Positions 1-8,292 of a DNA stretch of 64,000 nt are shown piece by piece. The position numbers were made by a program, and so were the translations under genes. Below the pieces are notes generated by a model. The model saw only the letters and a program-made list of their open reading frames with translations. It was not told the DNA's origin and did not search any database. Source of the DNA: Streptomyces sp. NBC_00708 (lineage in GTDB: Bacteria; Actinomycetota; Actinomycetes; Streptomycetales; Streptomycetaceae); the NCBI GenBank assembly GCA_036226585.1, contig CP108997.1, forward strand, positions 1,674,001 through 1,738,000, written 5' to 3'. The stretch's first letter is position 1. Each line of letters begins with the position of its first letter.

Positions 1-346
1 TGCCCATGCGCCGGGTGAGCAGCGCCTGGCCCAGCACGTTGTTGATCTTGTGCGAGCCGGTGTGGTTGAGGTCCTCGCGCTTGAGGAAGACCCGGGCACC
101 GCCGGCGTGCTCGGCGAAGCGGGGCACCTCGGTGAGGGCGCTCGGCCGGCCCGTGTAGTGGACCATCAGTTCGCCGAGCTCGGCGGCGAAGGCGGGGTCG
201 GACTTGGCCTTCTCGTACTCGACGGCGACCTCGTCCACGGCGGCGACCAGCGCCTCCGGGATGAACTTTCCGCCGTACGCGCCGAAGTAGCCCTCGGCGC
301 TGGGGATCAGACCCTCGGGGTCCGGAATGAAGAAGTCGGAAGACAT
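1..346 (-). CDS. trpB: tryptophan synthase beta subunit (5' part, cut by window edge)
   Basis: This is the first 115 codons of TrpB, which condenses indole with L-serine to give tryptophan using pyridoxal phosphate. The start is an ATG at 346. The sequence runs [12 protein letters not shown], then AYGGKFIPE and HYTGRPS, and reaches the cofactor-binding segment HTGSHKINN, where Lys100 should form the Schiff base. The rest of the gene, and presumably trpA, lies beyond base 1. Upstream on the same strand are trpM and trpC, so this is the distal part of a trpC-trpM-trpB operon. The 151-bp gap to trpM contains a 9-bp stem-loop. Identification is secure from the N-terminal motifs. Confidence 0.97.
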   Translation of the reverse strand, partial: MSSDFFIPDPEGLIPSAEGYFGAYGGKFIPEALVAAVDEVAVEYEKAKSDPAFAAELGELMVHYTGRPSALTEVPRFAEHAGGARVFLKREDLNHTGSHKINNVLGQALLTRRMG

Positions 347-410
347 ACGGGACGTGCTCCTCGTGATGGCAGGGATGGCTTCACCGTCTGCGCCGCACGA
401 GCGGAGCGCC

Positions 411-431
411 GCCCCGGTCCGTGACCGGGGC
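411..431. promoter_or_regulatory. perfect stem-loop between trpM and trpB
   Basis: Two 9-base arms, GCCCCGGTC and GACCGGGGC, are separated by a 3-base loop. It sits in the 151-bp leader between the trpM stop and the trpB start. It has no T-run on either side, so it could be a weak terminator, a processing or stability element, or an attenuator-like structure that sets trpB level relative to trpC. Its role is inferred only from its position. Confidence 0.5.
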
Positions 432-497
432 GGTTGCGGCCGCATGCCATCGTGCGCCCTCGCGGGGCGGGTGGTGGTGCGGCGGCCGGGGCTCGCT

Positions 498-665
498 CTA
501 CAGCGCGGGCCCCGTGCGCCATCGCATGCCGTTGACCTGACCGGGCTCGGCACCGATCACGTACCGCACCCGCCGGCCGTGCACACGGCGTGCCGGAGCC
601 CGGCAGCCGCGGTGCCACGAGGGCAGCGCGCAGCTCATCGGCTCGGGGTGCGGAAGGAGGGACAC
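498..665 (-). CDS. trpM: TrpM-like small tryptophan-biosynthesis modulator
   Basis: This encodes a 55-aa basic protein with the core [13 protein letters not shown] followed by EPGQVNG and RWRTGPAL. A small gene in exactly this place, between trpC and trpB, is known in Streptomyces as trpM and is reported to modulate tryptophan synthesis. I assign it from position and from remembered sequence character. I chose the GTG at 665, directly after the trpC stop and about 11 bases from a GAGG on the mRNA. An in-frame ATG at 638 would give 46 aa. No enzymatic motif is visible, and the many Arg residues would suit an RNA or protein contact. Confidence 0.7.
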   Translation of the reverse strand: MSLLPHPEPMSCALPSWHRGCRAPARRVHGRRVRYVIGAEPGQVNGMRWRTGPAL

Positions 666-672
666 GGCCGGA

Positions 673-1482
673 TCAGCCTCGCCCGTGGCGCAGGGCCGGG
701 TGGGCGCCGGCGGCGACCAGGTCGGCGACGGCGGCACGCGGGTCGCGGCCGGTGACCAGGGACTCGCCGACGAGCACGGCGTCCGCGCCGGCGTTGGCGT
801 AGGCGATCAGGTCGTGCGGGCCGCGGACGCCGGACTCGGCGACCTTGACGATGTGGTCCGGGATCTCGGGGGCGACGCGCTCGAAGGTGGAGCGGTCGAC
901 CTTGAGGTCCTTCAGGTTGCGCGCGTTGACGCCGATGATCCTGGCCCCGGCCTCGACGGCGCGCTCGGCCTCCTCCTCGTCGTGCGCCTCGACCAGCGGC
1001 GTCAGGCCGATGGACTCGGCGCGCTCGATGAGGGAGACCAGCGCCTCCTGTTCGAGGGCGGCGACGATCAGCAGCGCGAGGTCGGCGCCGTACGCGCGGG
1101 CCTCCCACAGCTGGTACGAGGTGACGATGAAGTCCTTGCGCAGGATCGGGATGTCGACCTTGGCGCGGACGGCCTCCAGGTCGGCCAGCGAGCCGCCGAA
1201 GCGGCGCTCCTCGGTGAGCACGGAGATGACGGATGCCCCGCCGGCCTCGTAGTCCGCGGCGAGCGCGGCCGGGTCGGCGATGGCGGCGAGCGCGCCCTTG
1301 GAGGGGCTGGAGCGCTTGACCTCGCAGATGACGGTCACGCCCTCGCCGCGCAGGGCGGCGACGCCGTCCTTGGCGCGGGGGGCGCGGGCGGCGCGTTCCT
1401 TGAGCTCGTCGAGGCTGACGCGCGCCTGCCGCTCCGCGAGGTCGGCGCGGACGCCGTCGATGATCTCGTCGAGCACACTCAC
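673..1482 (-). CDS. trpC: indole-3-glycerol phosphate synthase
   Basis: TrpC closes the indole ring, converting CdRP to indole-3-glycerol phosphate in tryptophan synthesis. The 269-aa protein is a single TIM barrel of normal length. Motifs include [10 protein letters not shown] (Glu54, Lys56 region), ILRKDFI (catalytic Lys116), GVNARNL and AESGV near the C-terminus. The GTG at 1482 is preceded by GGAAGGGGG and gives the family N-terminus [11 protein letters not shown]; the longer reading to 1578 adds an unconserved extension. It is the first gene of trpC-trpM-trpB. The 127 bp before it probably hold the promoter, but I could not pick convincing hexamers. Confidence 0.96.
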   Translation of the reverse strand: MSVLDEIIDGVRADLAERQARVSLDELKERAARAPRAKDGVAALRGEGVTVICEVKRSSPSKGALAAIADPAALAADYEAGGASVISVLTEERRFGGSLADLEAVRAKVDIPILRKDFIVTSYQLWEARAYGADLALLIVAALEQEALVSLIERAESIGLTPLVEAHDEEEAERAVEAGARIIGVNARNLKDLKVDRSTFERVAPEIPDHIVKVAESGVRGPHDLIAYANAGADAVLVGESLVTGRDPRAAVADLVAAGAHPALRHGRG

Positions 1483-1609
1483 GCGAGCGGCCCCCTTCCG
1501 GAGCGGTGACAAAGAAACGTAACAGGCCACAGGATCAGCCACTCCGATGGTATCCGCAGGAGAGCGCTGGGCCCGCATCCGGCCACCGGGTGTCCCACTA
1601 CCTGGGACT

Positions 1610-2263
1610 TCACGGGGCGAGTGCCGATCCGAAGGGCAGGTTCCGGACGACGGTGAAGATCAGCAGGACGGCTCCGATCCCCCACCAGTGCACCGGCCGC
1701 AGGGCGATCCGCAGGGGCTTGCCGCGGACCTCGCGGACCAGCCAGACGGTCCACAGGACGGCGAAGATCCCGTAGCCGACGACGGCCAGGGCGTTGGCGC
1801 CGAAGGCGGCGGCCAGGTCGCCGTGGGCGAAGGCGTGGGCGCTGCGGAGGCCGCCGCAGCCGGGGCAGTAGACGCCGGCGAAACGCAGCATCGGGCAGAC
1901 GGGGTAGTGGCCCGGCTGGTTCGGGTCGACGGTGGCGACGTAGCCGAAGGCCCCGACGACGGCGGCCAGCACCCCGGCCGGGGTGGCGATCCGGCGCAGC
2001 CGCGAGGGGCCGCCGGGGGCGGCCGGGGGGTACGGGGGCCGCCCGGGGCCTGCGACGGACGGCGCGCCGGCCGGCCGGTCGCCGGGAACGGCCTGCGGGC
2101 CGAAGACGGCGGTCGAGGTGCTCGGGGCGGGGCCGGGGGGCGCCGGGGCCTGCGTCGAGCCGGAGGGCGTCCGCCCGGGGCCGGGGGCCGCGGCCGGGGC
2201 GGCGGTCACCGGCTCGACGCCCGAGGGCGAAGGGGCGGCGGCGGGGGTAGGCGTTGCGTCCAC
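1610..2263 (-). CDS. DUF2752 membrane protein
   Basis: This is a 217-aa protein with a Pro/Ala-rich N-terminal third (about 90 residues, probably disordered), then hydrophobic segments. The DUF2752 hallmark is [21 protein letters not shown], i.e. a CPxCG-x-R core in the middle of the membrane region. The function of the family is unknown. It starts at a GTG at 2263 with no strong ribosome site, so the start is uncertain. It lies between trpC and a HGxxPAAW-type small membrane protein, all on the minus strand, as in other Streptomyces trp regions. A perfect 16-bp hairpin separates it from the upstream gene, so it may have its own transcription start. Confidence 0.8.
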   Translation of the reverse strand: MDATPTPAAAPSPSGVEPVTAAPAAAPGPGRTPSGSTQAPAPPGPAPSTSTAVFGPQAVPGDRPAGAPSVAGPGRPPYPPAAPGGPSRLRRIATPAGVLAAVVGAFGYVATVDPNQPGHYPVCPMLRFAGVYCPGCGGLRSAHAFAHGDLAAAFGANALAVVGYGIFAVLWTVWLVREVRGKPLRIALRPVHWWGIGAVLLIFTVVRNLPFGSALAP

Positions 2264-2287
2264 CCGGTGATTGTCGCCGCTGACGCG

Positions 2288-2320
2288 GAAAGGCGCAGCC
2301 CGGACCGGGCTGCGCCTTTC
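2288..2320. terminator. perfect 16-bp inverted repeat
   Basis: The arms GAAAGGCGCAGCCCGG and CCGGGCTGCGCCTTTC are separated by a single base, so the stem closes on a tiny loop. It follows the 82-aa membrane protein gene (minus strand) by 24 bases and ends in CTTTC. It probably terminates that transcript or attenuates read-through into the DUF2752 gene. Confidence 0.7.
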
Positions 2321-2343
2321 GTGCGTGCGTTCCGCGCGGTGGG

Positions 2344-2592
2344 TCAGGAGGTCTGCGCCTCGCCGGCGCGCGCTCGGGCGGCGACCAGCTCGGCCGACTC
2401 CTTCGGCATGCCGAGGCCGGCGGCCTTCATCGCGAGGCCGATGACACCACCGAGAAGGACGACGCCCATGCCGGCCCAGAAGCCGAGCGGGTTGGCCGCG
2501 ACCATGAAGACGCCCGCGACGCAGAAGCCGATGAAGGCGATGATGACACCGGTCCAGGCGGCCGGGGTGTGTCCGTGGCTGCTGCCCGCCAT
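2344..2592 (-). CDS. HGxxPAAW family small membrane protein
   Basis: This is an 82-aa protein with two transmembrane segments. The N-terminus reads MAGSSHGHTPAAWTGV, matching the HGxxPAAW signature of a conserved actinobacterial family of unknown function. The first hydrophobic segment spans about residues 13-32 and the second about 36-56, followed by a short charged tail. The gene is preceded on its strand by GAGGAGCAACTC, a clear ribosome site. It lies between the Trp-region membrane protein and the DUF2752 gene in the run from trpE to trpB. Confidence 0.85.
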   Translation of the reverse strand: MAGSSHGHTPAAWTGVIIAFIGFCVAGVFMVAANPLGFWAGMGVVLLGGVIGLAMKAAGLGMPKESAELVAARARAGEAQTS

Positions 2593-2713
2593 GAGTTGCT
2601 CCTCGTTGGTGTTGCGCTGTTGGAATCGCTCGGGTCGCTGTCCCCACGGCCCGTGCCGCTGTGCCAGCTCACTGTCATTGTCCCGTACGTGCGGGTAGGA
2701 CGTGAGCTGGGGG

Positions 2714-3370
2714 TCATGCCTCGCGCGTCGGGTCCTCGCCGCGGTCCAGGGCCTTCCACAGGTCCTCGGGCCGGTCCGGGTCGGGGGCGCGGGGGGCCTT
2801 GCGGGGGCGCGGGGTGCCGTCGCGCTCGTAGCGTCCGGACATCGTGGGCCAGCGGCTGCCGTAGCGCAGGGCGAGGAGGCCGGCGAGCAGGATCAGCAGG
2901 CCGCCCGCGCCCGTCACGTAGGGCCAGGCGGTGTGGCTGAGGGCGGTGATGGTCGCGGCGCTGTCGCCGCTGGTCCGCGCGGCCTTCTCGTCGAGCGCGC
3001 CGCTGTCGGACGCGCCGATGAAGGCGCTCAGCGCGGCACCGAGCCCGCTGAGCGCGAGGAGTCCGGCGACCACGCGGCGGCCGGTGCCGCGCACGGCGAA
3101 GACGGCGACGAGGGCGGCCAGGCCGACGATGGCGAGGGCGGCGGGGAGTCCGGTGACGTCCTGCCCGTCGGCGCTCAGCGGCAGGGTGCCGCCGCCGACG
3201 GGGGCCTTGCCCTCGGCCCAGGTCTGCCCGGAGGCCAGCAGGACGACGGTCGCGCCGGCCGCCCCGAGGAGCAGACCGGCGGCCAGGGTGCGGCGGCTCC
3301 CCGCGCTGTCGGGCGCGGCGGCGGCTTCGGCACGGGGCTGGGGTACGGGGACGGCACTCACGTACTCCAC
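2714..3370 (-). CDS. Trp-operon-associated membrane protein (TIGR02234/Trp_oprn_chp type)
   Basis: This is a 218-aa membrane protein of the type found beside trp genes in actinobacteria. The N-terminal 25 residues are Ala/Pro-rich. Hydrophobic helices follow at about 28-46, 75-95, 97-117 and 150-170, and the tail is cytoplasmic and Arg/Pro-rich (residues 180-218). No catalytic motif is visible and the function is unknown. Two GTG codons, at 3370 and 3361, compete as the start. It lies 55 bp downstream of the trpE stop on the same strand and is likely co-transcribed with hisI and trpE. Confidence 0.8.
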   Translation of the reverse strand: MEYVSAVPVPQPRAEAAAAPDSAGSRRTLAAGLLLGAAGATVVLLASGQTWAEGKAPVGGGTLPLSADGQDVTGLPAALAIVGLAALVAVFAVRGTGRRVVAGLLALSGLGAALSAFIGASDSGALDEKAARTSGDSAATITALSHTAWPYVTGAGGLLILLAGLLALRYGSRWPTMSGRYERDGTPRPRKAPRAPDPDRPEDLWKALDRGEDPTREA

Positions 3371-3425
3371 TATCCCTCACCGGTCCGTGGCGCCCCACCG
3401 CGCCCCTGGCACGGGCGTACGGCGT

Positions 3426-4910
3426 CTAGCCGCCGAGCCGGTTCGCGGTGTGGACGGCGCGCAGGACCGCCGCCGCCTTGTTGCGGCACTCGGTGTCCTC
3501 GGCGACCGGGTCGGAGTCGGCGACGACGCCCGCGCCGGCCTGGACGTACGCGGTGCCGTCGCGGAGCAGCGCGGTGCGGATGGCGATGGCGGTGTCGGAG
3601 TCCCCGGCGAAGTCGAGGTAGCCGACGCAGCCGCCGTACAGGCCCCGGCGGGTGGGTTCCAGCTCCTCGATGATCTGGAGGGCGCGGGGCTTGGGGGCGC
3701 CGGAGAGGGTGCCGGCGGGGAAGCAGGCGGTCAGCACGTCGAAGGCGGTGCGGCCCTCGGCGACCCGGCCGGTGACGGTGGACACGATGTGCATCACGTG
3801 CGAGTAGCGCTCGATGGACATGAAGTCGACGACCTCGACGCTGCCGGGTTCGCAGACCCGGCCGAGGTCGTTGCGGCCGAGGTCGACGAGCATCAGGTGC
3901 TCGGCACGCTCCTTGGGGTCGGCGAGGAGTTCGTCGGCGAGTGCCTGGTCCTCCTGCGGAGTGGCGCCGCGGTGCCGGGTTCCGGCGATCGGGTGGACCA
4001 TCGCCCGGCCGTCCTCGACCTTGACCAGGGCCTCGGGGCTGGAGCCGGCGACGTCGAAGCCGTCGAACCGGAAGAGGTACATGTACGGCGAGGGGTTCGT
4101 GGCGCGCAGCACCCGGTAGACGTCGAGGGCGCTCGCGGTGCACGGGGTCTCGAAGCGCTGGGAGGGCACGACCTGGAAGGCCTCACCGGCCCGGATGCGC
4201 TCCTTCACGTCCTCGACGGCGTCCTGGTAGGCCTTGCCGCCCCAGAGCGCGGTGCACGGGGGCAGCTCGGAGGGCGGCAGGGCGGCGGGGGCGTTCTCGA
4301 CGGGGCGGCGCAGGTCGCGTTCCATCGCGTCGAGCCGGGCGACGGCGTCGGTGTACGCCTCGTCGACGCCGGTGGCCAGGTCGTTGTGGTTGATGGCGTT
4401 GGCGATGAGCAGGACGCTGCCGTCCCAGTGGTCCAGGACCGCCAGGTCGGAGGTGAGCAGCATGGTCAGCTCGGGGAGCTTCAGGTCGTCGCCGCCGCTC
4501 TCGCCGATCTTCTCCAGGCGGCGCACGATGTCGTAGCCGAGGTAGCCGACCATGCCGCCGGTGAAGGGCGGCAGACCGGTCTCGCGGTCGTGCGGGGTGT
4601 GCAGGGCCTCGATGGTGGCGCGCAGGGCGTGCAGCGGGTCGCCGTCGACGGGGACGCCGACGGGCGGGGTGCCGATCCAGTGGGCCTCGCCGTCGCGGGT
4701 GGTCAGCGTGGCGGCGCTGCGTACGCCGATGAAGGAGTAGCGCGACCAGGTGCGGCCGTTCTCCGCGGATTCGAGGAGGAAGGTGCCGGTGCGCTCGCCC
4801 GCGAGCTTGCGGTAGAGGCCGACGGGGGTGTCGCCGTCCGCGAGGAGGCGGCGGGTGACGGGGATGACGCGCCGGTCGACGGCCAGCTTGCGGAACGTGT
4901 CGAGGTCCAT
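3426..4910 (-). CDS. trpE: anthranilate synthase component I
   Basis: TrpE converts chorismate to anthranilate, using ammonia supplied by TrpG, in the first committed step to tryptophan. The 494-aa length is normal. The N-terminal domain has LLES at 45-48, the motif at the tryptophan feedback site. The chorismate-binding domain shows [22 protein letters not shown] and [13 protein letters not shown] in order. The glutamine amidotransferase partner is not in this window. It follows hisI by 11 bases and is probably co-transcribed with it. No leader peptide or attenuator is possible directly upstream because hisI is so close. Confidence 0.97.
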   Translation of the reverse strand: MDLDTFRKLAVDRRVIPVTRRLLADGDTPVGLYRKLAGERTGTFLLESAENGRTWSRYSFIGVRSAATLTTRDGEAHWIGTPPVGVPVDGDPLHALRATIEALHTPHDRETGLPPFTGGMVGYLGYDIVRRLEKIGESGGDDLKLPELTMLLTSDLAVLDHWDGSVLLIANAINHNDLATGVDEAYTDAVARLDAMERDLRRPVENAPAALPPSELPPCTALWGGKAYQDAVEDVKERIRAGEAFQVVPSQRFETPCTASALDVYRVLRATNPSPYMYLFRFDGFDVAGSSPEALVKVEDGRAMVHPIAGTRHRGATPQEDQALADELLADPKERAEHLMLVDLGRNDLGRVCEPGSVEVVDFMSIERYSHVMHIVSTVTGRVAEGRTAFDVLTACFPAGTLSGAPKPRALQIIEELEPTRRGLYGGCVGYLDFAGDSDTAIAIRTALLRDGTAYVQAGAGVVADSDPVAEDTECRNKAAAVLRAVHTANRLGG

Positions 4911-4921
4911 GGCGGCAGACC

Positions 4922-5305
4922 CTACTGTCCGAGGGGGAGGACGTCGGCGTCGAAGCAGGTGCGGTCGCCGGTGTGGCAGGCGGCGCCGGTCTGGTCGACC
5001 CTGACGAGGACGGTGTCGGCGTCGCAGTCCAGGGCGACGGACTTGACCAGCTGGATGTGGCCCGAGGTGTCGCCCTTGACCCAGTACTCCTGGCGGCTGC
5101 GCGACCAGTAGGTGCAGCGGCCGGTGGTGAGGGTGCGGTGCAGCGCCTCGTCGTCCATCCAGCCCAGCATCAGCACCTCGCCGGTGTCGTACTGCTGGGC
5201 GATGGCCGGGACCAGCCCGTCGGCGCCGCGCTTGAGGCGGGCGGCGATGGCGGGATCGAGGTCGCTGGCGGGCCGGGGGGTACCGGGCGTGGGCGTGCTG
5301 GTCAT
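4922..5305 (-). CDS. hisI: phosphoribosyl-AMP cyclohydrolase
   Basis: HisI hydrolyses phosphoribosyl-AMP to ProFAR in step 3 of histidine synthesis, one step before the isomerase PriA encoded further along. The protein is 127 aa, so it is the cyclohydrolase alone, without a fused HisE. Metal ligands are seen in [12 protein letters not shown] and [12 protein letters not shown], and [12 protein letters not shown] is the substrate-binding segment. The first 20 residues are a Pro/Thr-rich extension. It is the first gene before trpE and is transcribed divergently from the TIGR03085 gene across an 84-bp gap. Confidence 0.96.
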   Translation of the reverse strand: MTSTPTPGTPRPASDLDPAIAARLKRGADGLVPAIAQQYDTGEVLMLGWMDDEALHRTLTTGRCTYWSRSRQEYWVKGDTSGHIQLVKSVALDCDADTVLVRVDQTGAACHTGDRTCFDADVLPLGQ

Positions 5306-5389
5306 GGCCCCATTGTGCCGTGGTGGCGCGGGGTGTCCGGGCGTGCGTCCACTGGGCGGACGGGGTGCGGCGGTCGTACGCTGGCGGGC

Positions 5390-6022
5390 ATGTCGACCCA
5401 CGCGAAGCGCGAACGTCTTCTGCTCGCCGACCTGTTGGAGGCGGCGGGACCGCAGGCCCCGACCTTGTGCCACGGCTGGACGGCCCGGGATCTCGCGGCC
5501 CATGTGGTGGTGCGGGAGCGGCGGCCCGACGCGGCGGCCGGAACGCTCATCGGTCCGCTGAAGGCCCGGCGCGACCGGGTCATGGCGGAGTTCACCGCGA
5601 AGCCGTACGAGGAACTGATCCAGCTCATCCGTACGGGCCCGCCCCGGATGTCCCCGTTCGGCCTGAAGCAGCTGGACGAGGCGGCGAACACGGTGGAGTT
5701 CTACATCCACACGGAGGACGTCCGCCGGGCGCAGCCGGACTGGACGCCCCGGGAGCTGGACCCGGTCTTCGCCGATGTCCTGTGGGCGCGGACGGAGAAG
5801 GCGGCCCGGGTGCTGGGCCGCAAGGCGCCGGTGGGTCTGGTGCTGCGCCGCCCGGACGGGCAGACCGCGGTGGCGCACCGGGGGACGCCGGTGGTGACGG
5901 TGACCGGTGAGCCGGGCGAGCTGCTGCTGTTCGCGTTCGGGCGGCAGGAGGCGGCGCGGGTGGAGCTGGAGGGCGAGCCGGACGCGATCGGCCGGGTGAC
6001 GAAGGCGAAGCTGGGCATGTAG
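5390..6022 (+). CDS. TIGR03085 family (DinB/MDMPI-like) metal-binding protein
   Basis: This is a 210-aa protein of the four-helix DinB/mycothiol-dependent isomerase-like superfamily. Diagnostic pieces are [21 protein letters not shown] near residues 25-45 and [13 protein letters not shown] near 105-117, which supply the histidines typical of the metal site. The biochemical role of this subfamily is not known to me. It starts at the ATG at 5390, with [17 protein letters not shown] as the N-terminal helix. It is divergent from hisI and convergent with the MFS gene, with a shared hairpin terminator. Confidence 0.85.
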   Translation: MSTHAKRERLLLADLLEAAGPQAPTLCHGWTARDLAAHVVVRERRPDAAAGTLIGPLKARRDRVMAEFTAKPYEELIQLIRTGPPRMSPFGLKQLDEAANTVEFYIHTEDVRRAQPDWTPRELDPVFADVLWARTEKAARVLGRKAPVGLVLRRPDGQTAVAHRGTPVVTVTGEPGELLLFAFGRQEAARVELEGEPDAIGRVTKAKLGM

Positions 6023-6034
6023 CCCGGGTGCGTA

Positions 6035-6083
6035 CGCCCCGCTCCGCGCTCAGTGCGGGAGTTCCGCGCGGCGGAGCGGGGCG
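6035..6083. terminator. bidirectional hairpin between convergent genes
   Basis: The 13-base arms CGCCCCGCTCCGC and GCGGAGCGGGGCG flank a 23-base loop that contains the stop codon of the MFS gene. It sits between a plus-strand gene ending at 6022 and a minus-strand gene ending at 6050, the usual place for a two-way terminator. Confidence 0.65.
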
Positions 6084-7297
6084 ATGACGAGGCCGAGGAC
6101 CGCGCCGGCCAGGCACAGGGCGGCGCTGGCGACGAAGACCGGGCCGGTGCCCCAGAGAGCGACGGCGGCGCCCGTGACGGGGTAGCTGAGCGGCGCGAGG
6201 GCGTGCGTGAAGAGCGTGGAGACCGAGGTGACGCGGCCCAGGTAGGCGGGCTCGGTGACGGTCTGGATCAGCGCGCCGCACAGCGAGCCGCCGAGGCCGG
6301 CGAAGAGTCCGACGAGGACCGCGACGGCCGCGGCGAGCGGCACGGAGGGCACGAAGGCCAGGGCGCCGATGGCGCACGCGCCGACCAGGACGGTCAGGCA
6401 CATGACCAGTCCGGCCCGCGGCATCCGGCCGCGTACGGCCAGGAGGAGGGCGGACGCGCCCGCGCCGGTGCCGAAGGCGGCGACGACCCAGCCCATGCCG
6501 GAGGCGCCCCAGCCGCGTTCGTCGCTGAGCAGGATCAGGCCGAGGTTGAGGGGGCCCACGAAGCCGAGTTCACTGACGGCGACGACGAGCATCAGGGGCC
6601 CGAGCAGCGGGTGGCGGCGGATGTGGCGCAGCCCGTCGGCCAGTTCGCGCCAGGCGCCGCCGGTGGGCTCGGCGGCCCGCGGTGCGGGCAGCGGGCGCAG
6701 CCGTACGGCCAGCAGGAGCGGGAGCGAGACGGCGAAGAGGAGGCCGGCCCCGGCGAAGGCGAGGACCGGGCCGCCGAGGGCGACGGCGACGCCGCCGAGC
6801 GGGGCGCCGACGACATTGGCGGTACGGGCGGCGAGGCCGCGCATGCCCTGGACGCGGGCGAGCTGGGAAGCGGCGGTGATCCGGGGCGGCAGAGCGCCCA
6901 CGGCGGGCAGGAAGAGGGCGTCGACCGCGCCGAAGACGAGCGCGACGGCGATCAGCATCCACACCGTGGGCGAGGTGAGCAGGAGCGTCCCGGCCAGGCC
7001 GATGATCACCAGGCAGCGGGCGGTGTCGCTCGCGACGACCACGCGGCGCGGTCCGAGCCGGTCGGCGAGCACTCCCCCGCCGAGCAGGAGCACCGCCCGG
7101 GGTAGGGAGCCGGCGGCGAGCACCAGTCCGGTCTGCGAGGCGCTGCCGGTGCGGGCGGCGGCCCAGGCGAGGGCCATGTAGTAGACGCTGTCGCCGATCA
7201 TGGACGCGGTGTACGCGCCGAGCCAGCGCAGGACGTTGCCGTCGCGGTGGGCGGGGCGGCCGGGCGCCTCGGCGGGGGCGGGCAGGGTGGCGGTCAC
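6050..7297 (-). CDS. MFS transporter, DHA3-like drug exporter family
   Basis: This is a 415-aa integral membrane protein with about 12 hydrophobic segments in two halves, the size of a major facilitator. The loop after the second helix reads LADRLGPRRVVVASD, the MFS motif A variant (GxLaDrxGrrxv). The first helix carries GDSVYYMALAWAA, typical of the MFS_3/DHA3 exporter group. The substrate cannot be told. It follows the winged-helix regulator by 25 bases on the same strand, so the two form an operon in which the regulator probably controls the pump in response to a compound it exports. Confidence 0.85.
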   Translation of the reverse strand: MTATLPAPAEAPGRPAHRDGNVLRWLGAYTASMIGDSVYYMALAWAAARTGSASQTGLVLAAGSLPRAVLLLGGGVLADRLGPRRVVVASDTARCLVIIGLAGTLLLTSPTVWMLIAVALVFGAVDALFLPAVGALPPRITAASQLARVQGMRGLAARTANVVGAPLGGVAVALGGPVLAFAGAGLLFAVSLPLLLAVRLRPLPAPRAAEPTGGAWRELADGLRHIRRHPLLGPLMLVVAVSELGFVGPLNLGLILLSDERGWGASGMGWVVAAFGTGAGASALLLAVRGRMPRAGLVMCLTVLVGACAIGALAFVPSVPLAAAVAVLVGLFAGLGGSLCGALIQTVTEPAYLGRVTSVSTLFTHALAPLSYPVTGAAVALWGTGPVFVASAALCLAGAVLGLVIAPLRRAELPH

Positions 7298-7322
7298 GGG
7301 GGCGTCCTCTCGGGGGGCCGGG

Positions 7323-7910
7323 TCAGGTCCGGAAGGGGAAGCCGTACACGTGGAGCGCGACGTTCTCGCGGTTCTCGGTGTCGCCGGCCTCTTCGCGGGC
7401 GCGGCCCTGCTGCTCGTACCGCTTGATGAGGTCGTTCATCTCGTCCGCGAGCGCGGCGAGTTCGCCGGCGGTCAGCCGGGCGAGGTACTCGGAGCTGAAG
7501 GAGGCGCCGCGCCATTCGGCGGGCCAGCTGCGGCTCGCGTCGAGGTGCCGGCGGTACATCTCGACGTGCTGGTCGAAGGAGAGCCGGCTGACGGCGGAGT
7601 GGGTGGCGGCCAGCTCGGGCGCCTCGCTGAAGTCCTCGTCGTAGAAGCGCAGTCCCTCCGACGCGGGCTGCCACCAGCGTTCGCGGCCGTCCCTGCCCGC
7701 CCGGTCGGCCTCCTCGATCAGGCCGTGGTCGGCGAGCTTGCGCAGGTGGTAGCTGACGAGCGAGACCGCCTCGTCGACCTGCTCGGCGAGCTGGGAGGCG
7801 GTGGCCTGACGGGCGATGTAGAGGGCCCGGTACAGCTTCATCCGCAGGGGGTGCCCGAAGGCCTTGAGGGTGCCGAGGTCGGAGACCCGGCGTGATGCGT
7901 CGCTTGCCAT
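7323..7910 (-). CDS. winged-helix (ArsR-like HTH) transcriptional regulator
   Basis: This is a 195-aa regulator. Residues about 10-80 form a winged helix: LKAFGHPLRMKLYRALY, then ATASQLAEQVDEAVSLVSYHLRKLADHGL, and a wing ending in RERWWQP. The C-terminal 110 residues are helical with no metal-binding cysteines, so it more likely senses an organic ligand than a metal. It lies directly upstream of the MFS exporter. A 24-bp palindrome centred about 38 bases before its ATG at 7910 is a good candidate for autoregulation of the operon. Confidence 0.88.
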   Translation of the reverse strand: MASDASRRVSDLGTLKAFGHPLRMKLYRALYIARQATASQLAEQVDEAVSLVSYHLRKLADHGLIEEADRAGRDGRERWWQPASEGLRFYDEDFSEAPELAATHSAVSRLSFDQHVEMYRRHLDASRSWPAEWRGASFSSEYLARLTAGELAALADEMNDLIKRYEQQGRAREEAGDTENRENVALHVYGFPFRT

Positions 7911-7936
7911 GCCCCGAGCGTAGATAGGAAAGAATT

Positions 7937-7960
7937 CTTGCGCAATATCTATTGCACAAG
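7937..7960. promoter_or_regulatory. palindromic operator candidate for the HTH-MFS operon
   Basis: The left arm CTTGCGCAAT and right arm ATTGCACAAG are separated by ATCT. The arms are 10 bases long with one mismatch. The AT-rich character stands out in this GC-rich DNA, and the site sits 26 bases upstream of the regulator start. Such a spaced dyad is the usual binding site form for a dimeric winged-helix repressor. Binding itself is inferred. Confidence 0.6.
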
Positions 7961-8271
7961 ATTTGTTGCACGTTTCTCCGGGGCTCGTCCGGTCCTTCCG
8001 GTCCTTCCTGTCCTTCCTGTACGGGAGCCGAGGTACCCGAGCAGGAATCCGGCCGGGATGGCGACCAGCCCGGTGCCTGGAGCGGGAACCAGTGAAGGTC
8101 CCGGGCTGGGAAGCGGGCGACGGGCGTACCGGAGAAGGCGGGCGAGAACAGCAGGACCGGCGGCAGGACGGAGACGGCCGCCGCGAGGCGGGCGCGCAGG
8201 ATCTCGCGCCCCGCCGACCGGCCGGAGCACGCCTCCGAGCGCCGCGCCGCGCGCCCCCGGCCTCGGCCCAT
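7949..8271 (-). pseudogene. C-terminal remnant of a sodium:solute (acetate-type) symporter, frameshifted
   Basis: In one minus-strand frame the peptide LLFSPAFSGTP...FPARDLHWFPLQAPG can be read. Exactly after it, the next frame continues LVAIPAGFLLGYLGSRTG. Joined, this matches the end of ActP-type cation/acetate symporters (LFSPxxSGxP ... FxWFPLxNPGLxSIPxGFLLGWLGT). One missing base near 8064-8066 explains the shift. The N-terminal roughly 450 residues are absent because the PucR gene ends at 8293. The 3' end has slipped into a 9-bp repeat (RTG RTG RTG). The fragment is therefore a decayed gene, probably once a neighbour or target of the PucR regulator. The match is from remembered family sequence. 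Confidence 0.7.
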
Positions 8272-8292
8272 GAGCAGGCGCGCGCCCCTGCC

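Noticed and set aside
1483..1609. possible trp leader peptide or attenuator before trpC
   Set aside because: One frame contains two Trp codons close together (WLILW), but there is no start codon with a ribosome site and no terminator/antiterminator pair.
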